Part shown: one piece after another, positions 35,497 through 43,040 of the stretch
Numbering within the stretch: position 1 is the first letter of the stretch
Layout: the number at the start of each line of letters is the position of its first letter
Source of the DNA: an uncultured Candidatus Melainabacteria bacterium
GTDB lineage: Bacteria; Cyanobacteriota; Vampirovibrionia; Gastranaerophilales; Gastranaerophilaceae
Assembly (NCBI GenBank): GCA_934717745.1
Contig: CAKUZB010000006.1
Location: 1-64,000, forward strand
DNA length: 64,000 nucleotides
Direction of reading: 5' to 3'
The notes under the pieces: generated by a model
What the model was told of the DNA's origin: nothing
The model's database searches: none
Seen by the model: only the letters and a program-made list of their open reading frames with translations
Position numbers and translations under genes: made by a program

Positions 35497-37104
35497 TTAT
35501 GCGGTTTTTGTCAAAAATTCAATGTCTTCTTTTGGAGTAGAAATTATTTTTACATCAAAAATATCTCTGAAGGCATCTATAATCAATGGATTTATAGACA
35601 TTGGAGAACAATGACCTAACATAATATTTTTTACTCCTAAGTCTTTTAAATTAAGCATATTCGAAATTGCATATTTATCGCATTTTGTCAAAAATACTGA
35701 AATATCAAAAGTTTTATACTCAATTTTCTTTTTTAAATCGTCCAAAATTTTATACATCAAAAGAAAATCATAACTTGAATTTATTTGAAAAGTATTTGTT
35801 GTTGGGGTATACGTCGAAAGTGTTATTGCATGAGTATTTACAGGCAAACTTTTTAGAAGTCTTGAAAAATAACGCTTTTGCAATGATGTATGGTTCAAAA
35901 TTCCTATTATAAAAAGGTGTTTTATATCTCGAGAATTTATTTTCGTAATAACTTCATTCACTCGTTTTTCAACAACTTCATTTTGGTATCCTATTTTTAA
36001 AGAATCTCTTATTTGCCCTTTAGCAAACCCTTTCGCATCAAGTGCAGACTTAATAAGAGGTTTAAAATCATTGTCTTTAATTTGAGTTACCCCTTTTGGA
36101 ACATTAGCATCTGTCGTAAACAAACGTCCACGATACAAATACTCTATGTGTTGAAGTGAATTTTTAGTCATCAAAATTGCCCCGGGGAAAGTTGCAAAAT
36201 CAAGCAAACAGTTTTCAACTCCAAGCCCGAATTGTCCTTGCAATTGCTTGTATGCCCTTATTTTTGGATATGTATGCCCCATAATCATTGAACCATGAGT
36301 ATATACATCAATATTAAGATTTTTAGTCGCCTTTAAAACTTCTTCTAATTCTTTTAAATTTGAACCTGAAACAAGTATTGCTTTACCAAATCTTGTTGAA
36401 AACGAAACCTCTACCGGTTCTTGTTTACCAAAAGTTTCTGTTTCTGCGGTATGCAAAAGTTTTACGAGTTTATAATTTACTTTTACAAAACGCTGAATTA
36501 CCTGCTTTAACTTTTCAGTCGAAGTCTTTTTATAATTCATCATACTCAAAATTTGAAGCATTGAATAATAGGCTTCATCATAGTCAATATTATAACTTTT
36601 TAGTTGAATTAAATTTATACAAACATTTTTTATCAAAACAAGCATAATTTCATAAATATGTCTTTGAGATTGACTTAAAAGTTTGTTTTTTCTTATAAAT
36701 TCTTTTTCTCCTTGTTTTATCGCTTCGTTCAAATCTAATTGTTTTGAAAATTTTAAACTATTTTCTAATTTTGTCGCACTCAAATTGTTATTTTTACAAA
36801 TTCTTTCGTACAAAATTTTAGACTGTCTAAGATTTTCATATATAGTTTGAATAATATTTTTGAACTGTTCTTGCGAATAATCCGTATTAGAAACAAGTCC
36901 GGAAACAGTGTTTAAAATATTATCTTTGATAACCTTATTCGTAACGCCACTTTTTTTTAACTTTAAAGTATAAAAAGAAAGTTGTTTTAAATACATCATA
37001 ATAACTTCTTGCAAAGAAGAAATTGTGGGGTCTGTAGAGCAAACCCCTTTTGCAGTACAACTATCAAAGTTGTAATCATCGTATTGATAATAGTTATAAA
37101 ACAT
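35497..37104 (-). CDS. Hybrid-cluster-protein homologue lacking the hybrid-cluster ligands
   Basis: 535 residues whose length and sequence follow the hydroxylamine reductase/hybrid cluster protein (Hcp): TEK-like helical middle, then IDVYTHGSMIMGHTYPKIRA, FATFPGAILMTKNS, DLGVKNIMLGHCSP and STPKEDIEFL. At the seven hybrid-cluster ligands it has S248 (for His), S272 (for Glu), S316, L403, T431 and S443 or S444 (for Cys) and D476 (for Glu). Two of four N-terminal cysteines remain (SCTAKGVC); the CxxC is YNYY. Start at 37104 has AAGGTG upstream. It is not expected to make the hybrid cluster. Function unknown. Confidence 0.82.
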   Translation of the reverse strand: MFYNYYQYDDYNFDSCTAKGVCSTDPTISSLQEVIMMYLKQLSFYTLKLKKSGVTNKVIKDNILNTVSGLVSNTDYSQEQFKNIIQTIYENLRQSKILYERICKNNNLSATKLENSLKFSKQLDLNEAIKQGEKEFIRKNKLLSQSQRHIYEIMLVLIKNVCINLIQLKSYNIDYDEAYYSMLQILSMMNYKKTSTEKLKQVIQRFVKVNYKLVKLLHTAETETFGKQEPVEVSFSTRFGKAILVSGSNLKELEEVLKATKNLNIDVYTHGSMIMGHTYPKIRAYKQLQGQFGLGVENCLLDFATFPGAILMTKNSLQHIEYLYRGRLFTTDANVPKGVTQIKDNDFKPLIKSALDAKGFAKGQIRDSLKIGYQNEVVEKRVNEVITKINSRDIKHLFIIGILNHTSLQKRYFSRLLKSLPVNTHAITLSTYTPTTNTFQINSSYDFLLMYKILDDLKKKIEYKTFDISVFLTKCDKYAISNMLNLKDLGVKNIMLGHCSPMSINPLIIDAFRDIFDVKIISTPKEDIEFLTKTA

Positions 37105-37352
37105 AAGCACACACCTTTTTAAGGTATAATAACCAATTTTCGCAGAAATTTTATGCGACAAATGGGTAACCTTGTAAGTTAAAAAGAGTACTTTAAGATA
37201 CATTATCCATTCAAAAATTTCTTCCTTCTCTTAATTTTTTCATAACATTTTAGGGTAAAAGTTAAAACTTTGTTAATTCTGACGATTTTTTCAAAAAAAG
37301 AGTTATAACATAAATGTAGGAAATGAAAGAAAGAAAATCGGAGGTATTAAAA

Positions 37353-37796
37353 ATGAGATTTAATGTTGTTGAAAGAGATCCGGAAATGATGTTTTCAGGT
37401 GTACGTAACAATCTTGAAAACCTATTGAATGCAGTTATGATTGGTGATGCTTCGGATTTAGAAAATAGAATGTACCAACCATTGTCAGAAGTAAGAGAAA
37501 ATGACACCGAATATAAAGTAAGTGTACAATTACCGGGCATTAAGAAAGAAGATATTAATATTGAATTGGACAAAAACACATTAACAATTTCAGCAGAAAG
37601 CAAATTTGAAGATGTTAAAGATAATGAAAACTTGCATTATTCACAATTTTCATATGGTAAATTCCATAAAACAATTGAATTAGCAAAACCAATTGATGTC
37701 GAACATTCAAATTGCGAATACAATGACGGTATATTACAAATCACATTAAAAAAACAAGAAGGAAAAAAGGAAACACATACATTAAAAATTAAATAA
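37353..37796 (+). CDS. hsp20: Hsp20/alpha-crystallin small heat-shock protein
   Basis: ATP-independent chaperone that holds unfolded proteins. 147 residues; alpha-crystallin domain from about residue 40 (VREN.TEYKVSVQLPGIKKEDINIEL) to ILQITLKKQE, with the ending KIK; FSYGKFHKTIELAKPID is also family-like. The ATG at 37353 has a strong GGAGGT 7 bp upstream, so the earlier in-frame start at 37323 is rejected. The 250 bp upstream contain no gene. A terminator follows. A heat-shock operator was not recognised. Confidence 0.93.
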   Translation: MRFNVVERDPEMMFSGVRNNLENLLNAVMIGDASDLENRMYQPLSEVRENDTEYKVSVQLPGIKKEDINIELDKNTLTISAESKFEDVKDNENLHYSQFSYGKFHKTIELAKPIDVEHSNCEYNDGILQITLKKQEGKKETHTLKIK

Positions 37797-37862
37797 TCAA
37801 AAACAAGATTACAAAGCAAAAATGTGGGTGGAGAATTTAGATTAAAATTTATCCCAAAATAG

Positions 37863-37890
37863 AAAAAGACTTCTTCGGAAGTCTTTTTTG
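37863..37890. terminator. Bidirectional terminator with UUCG loop
   Basis: AAAAAGACTTC, loop TTCG, GAAGTCTTTTT. A perfect stem with a stable tetraloop between hsp20 and the opposing restriction gene. Confidence 0.9.
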
Positions 37891-37920
37891 TTATAAATAA
37901 AATTATTTCATAATAAAATT

Positions 37921-39045
37921 TTATAACCCATAATAAGATTTTACGTCTTTATAGAGTAATTTTTTAAAGAACATTTTTCCGGCAATTGTTGGGTTTAACT
38001 GTTGAACTTTGGCGAGATTAAACGTTAAAATATCATTTTTTTCAACACAATCTTTTACATATACAAAGAAAAGAGGATTTATCTTATATCCGGATAATTT
38101 TCTATTGCCACCACGTTCTCTTCTTTCTCCTAAAGCATTTTTATTTATAGAAACAATTTCCCCGTTAATAATCCCACCATTTTGTTTTATAAAATTTTTC
38201 AAAGCATTTGGAGTCCAAACGTTATAATGATTACGACCCGCAGGTCTAATTTCCCCCTCAATTTCTGCCCAACAAGAAGCCTGATTAGTTGGAATCATCG
38301 TTAAAAATCCTGTTTTATCTTCTGTACAAATCACATCTGCATATTTTTTTGCATACGTATAATTTTTAGAAACAGCAATATCAATGCTTTCTATTGAAAA
38401 ATTATTGATATTACTACCCATTACTTCAAAAAAATTCAACCCCTCTTGCTCTTTAAGCATAACCTCAAATTGAGAATATTTTTTTAACCACTCCTCTGTA
38501 ACAACAAGTACTCCGTCTTCTTTATATTTTGGTAAATCAGGTTCACTTGTTTTAGCCCCCGGTTCTTTAAATTCTATCGTATAAATAGTCAAATCATTCA
38601 CAGAAATTAATGCACTGTCAATTCCATCACAACCACCTGCTTGAATAAGCATACGTTTTTTATCCGAAGTCGAATATACATATCTTGGAACTAAATGATA
38701 AGAAGATATTAAATTTAAAACTTTTTCAGGAATAAAATTATCAACTTCATAACAATTTATAAATAAATCTAACTTCATCATATTTGCAAAAGTTTGTGCA
38801 TAAACACACTCACTAAAAACAGCCGATTGAATATTTTTTTCTGACTTATAACTTCTTTCTATTTGATGTTCAAGTGCAGGACATTTATCTTTTAACATTT
38901 CAAAATCTAAATCAATTACTCTAGATGTAGCAAGTTTCCATAATTTAGTTCTTTCCGATTTATTAAAAATAACCTTAGTTGCAGGAATATTGTAAAATTC
39001 TTTCATTAATTCTTTTTGCAATTTTGTTAATGGAATATCAGACAT
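37921..39045 (-). CDS. Putative restriction endonuclease (PD-(D/E)XK type)
   Basis: 374 residues, no close match recalled. A PD-(D/E)XK-like site is visible: GGCDGIDSALI (D140 or D143) followed by IYTIEFKE (E158, K160), with a strand-like spacing of 15-18. Later there is a WTPNALKNFIK segment and a C-terminal basic domain. It starts 18 bp downstream of a DNA adenine methyltransferase on the same strand, which is the strongest argument for a restriction role. Recognition sequence unknown. Codon use looks like the rest of the window. Confidence 0.72.
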   Translation of the reverse strand: MSDIPLTKLQKELMKEFYNIPATKVIFNKSERTKLWKLATSRVIDLDFEMLKDKCPALEHQIERSYKSEKNIQSAVFSECVYAQTFANMMKLDLFINCYEVDNFIPEKVLNLISSYHLVPRYVYSTSDKKRMLIQAGGCDGIDSALISVNDLTIYTIEFKEPGAKTSEPDLPKYKEDGVLVVTEEWLKKYSQFEVMLKEQEGLNFFEVMGSNINNFSIESIDIAVSKNYTYAKKYADVICTEDKTGFLTMIPTNQASCWAEIEGEIRPAGRNHYNVWTPNALKNFIKQNGGIINGEIVSINKNALGERRERGGNRKLSGYKINPLFFVYVKDCVEKNDILTFNLAKVQQLNPTIAGKMFFKKLLYKDVKSYYGL

Positions 39046-39063
39046 AAATTTTTCTTTCTTTAC

Positions 39064-40623
39064 TTACTTGTTTAAAATCTTATCAAAATAACAATTAGCA
39101 TGTACTTTGTCAAAAATATCGGCAGATTTTTCAAAACCCAAAATTTTTAAAATTCTTTCATTAATATTATCTCTGTATTCTCTTGGAAATTTTATATTTT
39201 CTTGCGTATTTTTGGCATTTACCTTTGTGATTATATATTCTTTTTCTTTTTTCATTAATTTTTCTGTCATTTTTTTAAAGTAGTTTTTATCTTCCTTAGA
39301 CAACAAATTTAATGGTAAAGGCATAGTATTCAACAAACTCACCGGATACGTAATTCCGCCATCATAAATTCTCCACCACCAATAAGCAAAACTGGAATTT
39401 ATAAAGCAATAAAGAAAATTAAATTCTTCGCTATTATTTAGATTCATTTTTATTGAACCGGCTCTACTTAATTTGCGTGAACTTGCTGTCGTATAATAAC
39501 GACAAGTATTTGGCATATCAATAAAATACTTAGCATTTTCTTTTGTAAGAATATCTTCAACTTTATATTTAGATTTGCTAACCCAAGACTTAAAAATATC
39601 TGCTAGATTTTTCTCAATTTTTTCAAATTTTTTGTTATTTTCATCTACAATTTGATAATTATTAGGCAAAATATTCTTTAAAAATTTTGCATTCAGTAAC
39701 TTTTCTCTTTCTTCTGTTTTAAATCTTATTAATGGGGAAATTCTAAATCCTTTTTTATCATTGGCTTTATTCATTACAGTTATAGCCGCTCTTACAGAAT
39801 TTGTTTTATTAGTATTAAATATACCATGTTTTCTACCGTAAAAAATATTCCCCGGAACATTATCAAAAGAAATAACAAATCCACAACCAAGTTTTGACAT
39901 TATTTTTCGCAAGGAATAAAATTTATTTCCTGAAATAAAACTAAACGGAGTAATTATTACCGTAGATTTTGCTTGATTAAAAAGTTTTTCCATAAAAGCC
40001 GCATAAAATTCTTTTGTATCTTGCAAAACATCAGTACATTTCCAATTATTTTCAATATTATTGAATTTTGCATAAGGTGGATTTGATATAACTTTACAAT
40101 CTTTTGGCAAAATTATTTCTGAGTTTAAAAAATCACAACATATAAAATGAATTAAATTTACAATATCAAAACCATATTTTATCGCAATTGTTGTTTTACA
40201 AACATTTAATGCAATATTATCTATATCATACAAATATAAATTTCCGGAAGAAATTAACTCCCTTGCTTTATCGTATCCAAGCAAATCAAGATATTTAAGA
40301 ATTAAATTTCCCGTTCCACAAGCAACATCACACACCGCATTTCCATCACTTTGTAATAACCACTCACACATAACTTCAGCAACATCGTCCGGGGTATAAT
40401 ATTGACCGCTGTTTTTTTTAAGCAATTTGTTTTGTATTGCTAATCCTGCCTCATATAATTCTCCAAAGTTATTTATATTAAAAATTTCCGGCAAATTCTT
40501 ACGATTTTCTATTACAAAATGACAAATATAATCCCAGATAAATTCAAGACCAAATTTTTTAACATCTTCTGTATATTTATCAAAATTATATTCAATTAAC
40601 CTTTTGCTCAAACTTTCAGACAT
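39064..40623 (-). CDS. DNA adenine-N6 methyltransferase of a type II restriction-modification system
   Basis: 519 residues: GQYYTPDDVAEVM at 73-85, SAM site VCDVACGTGNLIL at about 97-109 and catalytic NPPYAKF at 181-187. The region beyond residue 300 is the likely target recognition part. This layout fits gamma-class or HsdM-like type II enzymes. GGAGAA precedes the start. Methyltransferase gene first, endonuclease gene second, which fits a safe order of expression. No HsdS-like specificity subunit is present, so type II is more likely than type I. Confidence 0.87.
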   Translation of the reverse strand: MSESLSKRLIEYNFDKYTEDVKKFGLEFIWDYICHFVIENRKNLPEIFNINNFGELYEAGLAIQNKLLKKNSGQYYTPDDVAEVMCEWLLQSDGNAVCDVACGTGNLILKYLDLLGYDKARELISSGNLYLYDIDNIALNVCKTTIAIKYGFDIVNLIHFICCDFLNSEIILPKDCKVISNPPYAKFNNIENNWKCTDVLQDTKEFYAAFMEKLFNQAKSTVIITPFSFISGNKFYSLRKIMSKLGCGFVISFDNVPGNIFYGRKHGIFNTNKTNSVRAAITVMNKANDKKGFRISPLIRFKTEEREKLLNAKFLKNILPNNYQIVDENNKKFEKIEKNLADIFKSWVSKSKYKVEDILTKENAKYFIDMPNTCRYYTTASSRKLSRAGSIKMNLNNSEEFNFLYCFINSSFAYWWWRIYDGGITYPVSLLNTMPLPLNLLSKEDKNYFKKMTEKLMKKEKEYIITKVNAKNTQENIKFPREYRDNINERILKILGFEKSADIFDKVHANCYFDKILNK

Positions 40624-40639
40624 TTAATTCTCCGATACA

Positions 40640-40669
40640 AAAAAAAAGAACCTTAGAGGTTCTTTTTTT
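40640..40669 (-). terminator. Terminator of tRNA-Gly
   Basis: On the minus strand: AAAAAAAGAACCT, loop, AGGTTCTTTTTTTTT. It sits 3 bp after the tRNA 3' end. Confidence 0.85.
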
Positions 40670-40671
40670 AA

Positions 40672-40746
40672 TGGAGCGGGAGACGAGGCTCGAACTCGCG
40701 ACATCCTCCTTGGCAAGGAGGCATTCTACCACTGAATTACCCCCGC
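40672..40746 (-). tRNA. tRNA-Gly (GCC)
   Basis: Minus-strand cloverleaf: acceptor GCGGGGG pairing with CTCCCGC with one G-T, D arm with AGTGGTAGA, anticodon stem CCTCC/GGAGG with loop TTGCCAA (anticodon GCC), T arm GTTCGAGCC, and an encoded CCA at 40672-40674. About 75 nt. The plus-strand frame over this site is not coding. Confidence 0.97.
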
Positions 40747-40766
40747 ATGTTTATCTGCGTAAGTCT

Positions 40767-40794
40767 ATTATACATGACAAAATTTTTTTTGCAA
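40767..40794 (-). promoter_or_regulatory. Promoter of tRNA-Gly
   Basis: Minus strand TTGCAA (40794-40789), 16-bp spacer, TATAAT (40772-40767). Predicted start about 14 bp before the tRNA 5' end. Confidence 0.65.
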
Positions 40795-40894
40795 GAGGTT
40801 TTTTACATTTTTTATTATTTTTCATATTTATTTATTTTTCGTTTAAAATTTTTAGATTACATGATACTCTTTTTATATAAGGAGATTTTTAACC

Positions 40895-42292
40895 ATGCCA
40901 CCTAAAACACAAAAAAAACAAACTGACATAAACGCATCTTTAATGCCACAAGATATTCCGGCAGAAGAAGCCGTTTTAGGTGCTATTCTTGTTAATCCCG
41001 CTTCTGTTATGACAAAAGTTGTTGAACTTTTAAAACCTGAAAGTTTTTACAAACCCGCACACAGATATGTTTTTGAGGCTATGCTTCAACTTTTTAACCA
41101 AAACCAAATGATTGATATTGTTTCAGTTTCTGATGTTTTAAGTTATTCTTCAAAACTGGAAATGATTGGTGGACGTGCATTTATCAACGATTTGGCATTC
41201 AAAACCGTTACAACTGCAAACGTTGGCTATTATGCAAAAATTATTCAAGAAAAAGCAATCAAACGTGCTTTAATCAATGCCGGTTCTGAAATCGTTGCTT
41301 CAGGTTACGACATGGAAAATGTTGATAATTCCTTAGAAAATGCCGAAAAATTAATTTTTGACATCTCCTCTCAAAAATCTACAAAAGATTTTATTCCCGT
41401 TAGAGATGACGTTTTAAACGTTTATAACAAAATTGAATTCAGATACCAACACAGAGATGAATGCACAGGTGTACAAACTCACTTTTATGACTTAGATACA
41501 ATGACAAACGGTTTGCAAAAATCAGACTTAATCATTCTTGCAGCACGTCCATCAATGGGTAAAACAGCATTCGCTTTGAATATTATCGCAAATGTTGCTA
41601 TGAAATCAAAAGTTCCTGTTGCAATGTTCTCTCTTGAAATGTCAAGAGAACAACTTGTTCAACGTATGATGTGTTCTGAGGCTGAAATCGACTCTCAAAG
41701 ACTTAGAAGCGGTAATATGCAAAGCAAAGATTGGGAAAAATTAGCAAACGTTATGAATGAATTTGCTGAAGCACCAATCTATATTGATGATACCGCAGGT
41801 TGTACTTTAACTGACATTCGTGCAAAATGCCGTCGTCTTGCTATGGAAGTTACAGACTTAGGACTTGTTGTTATAGACTACTTGCAGTTAATTGCATCGT
41901 CTTCAAACAACGACCGAAATCAAGAAATTTCAGCAATTTCAAGAGGTTTGAAAATTCTTGCAAGAGAATTAAATGTTCCAATAATCGCACTATCACAACT
42001 TTCTCGTAAAGTAGAAGACCGTGGCGACAAACGTCCAATGCTTTCAGACTTGCGTGATTCCGGTGCAATCGAACAAGATGCCGATATTGTAATGTTTATC
42101 CACCGTGAAGATTATTATAATAAAGATAAAGGCGGTGAAGACGAAGAAGGCGAAACAAGACCGGCAGAATCAAAAGGTAAATCTGACATTATTATTGCAA
42201 AACAAAGAAACGGCCCTGTTGGGGATATTAAATTATTGTTTCAAAGCAATATTACAAAATTCAAAAATCCAATTAAAACAGACGTATTTTAA
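40895..42292 (+). CDS. dnaB: Replicative DNA helicase DnaB
   Basis: Hexameric helicase of the replication fork. The 465 residues comprise the N-terminal DnaG-binding domain (PAEEAVLGAIL), a linker, and the RecA-like motor with Walker A AARPSMGKTAFALN, the GLVVIDYLQLI Walker B and LRDSGAIEQDADIVMFIHR. A strong AAGGAGA precedes the start. Downstream is a terminator. No intein is seen. Confidence 0.97.
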   Translation: MPPKTQKKQTDINASLMPQDIPAEEAVLGAILVNPASVMTKVVELLKPESFYKPAHRYVFEAMLQLFNQNQMIDIVSVSDVLSYSSKLEMIGGRAFINDLAFKTVTTANVGYYAKIIQEKAIKRALINAGSEIVASGYDMENVDNSLENAEKLIFDISSQKSTKDFIPVRDDVLNVYNKIEFRYQHRDECTGVQTHFYDLDTMTNGLQKSDLIILAARPSMGKTAFALNIIANVAMKSKVPVAMFSLEMSREQLVQRMMCSEAEIDSQRLRSGNMQSKDWEKLANVMNEFAEAPIYIDDTAGCTLTDIRAKCRRLAMEVTDLGLVVIDYLQLIASSSNNDRNQEISAISRGLKILARELNVPIIALSQLSRKVEDRGDKRPMLSDLRDSGAIEQDADIVMFIHREDYYNKDKGGEDEEGETRPAESKGKSDIIIAKQRNGPVGDIKLLFQSNITKFKNPIKTDVF

Positions 42293-42298
42293 TGTTAA

Positions 42299-42335
42299 AA
42301 AGGTGAAGTTAACAAAAAGGCTTCGCCTTTTATTT
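42299..42335 (+). terminator. Terminator after dnaB
   Basis: AAAAGGTGAAG, loop with AACAAAAAGG, CTTCGCCTTTTATTTTT. Stem of 11 bp with one G-T pair. Confidence 0.78.
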
Positions 42336-42368
42336 TTCGTAATTTATACTTTACTTTGGAAATTCAAC

Positions 42369-43007
42369 ATGGATAATAATAGTATGGATACTTACGTTTA
42401 TTCAATTGAAGATAATGCCGACGACGTCAAAACTCTTTATGTAAATCTGACAAATAAGTGTTCAAATAATTGTGTATTCTGCATTAGAAACACAGTTGAC
42501 GAAATTAAAGGCAAAAACATGTGGTTGAAAAACGAAGATTTCAGTGCAAAAGATGTTATTGCACAATTAAAAAACTACAACACTCCCAAAGAAGTTGTTT
42601 TTTGCGGATATGGCGAACCTCTTATGAAATTAGAAGTTTTAAAAGGGGTTGCTTCATATTTAAAAGAAAAAAACATCAAAGTTCGTGTCAACACAAACGG
42701 AATTGGAAATATTGTAAATAAAAGAGATGTTTTACCGGAAATTTCAGACTTGGTTGATGAAATATCAATTAGTTTAAACGCACCAACAAAAGAACAATAC
42801 AATGAAATTTCTAAACCAATATTCAAAAACGCTTACGAAGATATGATTGACTTTGCAAGAAAAAGCGTCGAAAATGGTATTAAAACAACACTTACTGTCG
42901 TTGATGGATACCCTGATTATACACTCGATATTCCAGCGTGTAAGAAAATTGCAGATAAAATCGGTGCAACTTTCAAAGTAAGAAAATGGTTAAATAACGG
43001 ATATTAA
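42369..43007 (+). CDS. Radical SAM protein of the TatD-associated type
   Basis: Radical SAM enzyme of 212 residues. The CxxxCxxC motif is CSNNCVFC near residues 30-37; VVFCGYGEPLMKL is the SAM-binding GE motif, VNTNGIGN follows, and the C-terminal end is short (KVRKWLNNGY). This size and the pattern LYVNLTNKCSNNCVFC fit the family often placed beside TatD nuclease genes, but tatD is not adjacent here. The substrate is unknown. The start at 42369 has GGA about 9 bp upstream; 42384 is an alternative. Confidence 0.82.
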   Translation: MDNNSMDTYVYSIEDNADDVKTLYVNLTNKCSNNCVFCIRNTVDEIKGKNMWLKNEDFSAKDVIAQLKNYNTPKEVVFCGYGEPLMKLEVLKGVASYLKEKNIKVRVNTNGIGNIVNKRDVLPEISDLVDEISISLNAPTKEQYNEISKPIFKNAYEDMIDFARKSVENGIKTTLTVVDGYPDYTLDIPACKKIADKIGATFKVRKWLNNGY

Positions 43008-43040
43008 TATATTCTAGTAGCGAAAGGAAAGGAAAAACAA

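Noticed and set aside
35497..37104. Pseudogene call for the Hcp-like gene
   Set aside because: The frame is intact over 535 codons, with a ribosome-binding site and family-like length; loss of ligands is scattered substitution, not frameshift.
37262..37603. Minus-strand open frame over hsp20
   Set aside because: It is antisense to a clear small heat-shock gene with a strong ribosome-binding site.
40671..40880. Open frame over the plus strand at tRNA-Gly
   Set aside because: It reads through the antisense of the tRNA and its promoter and has no homology or ribosome-binding site.
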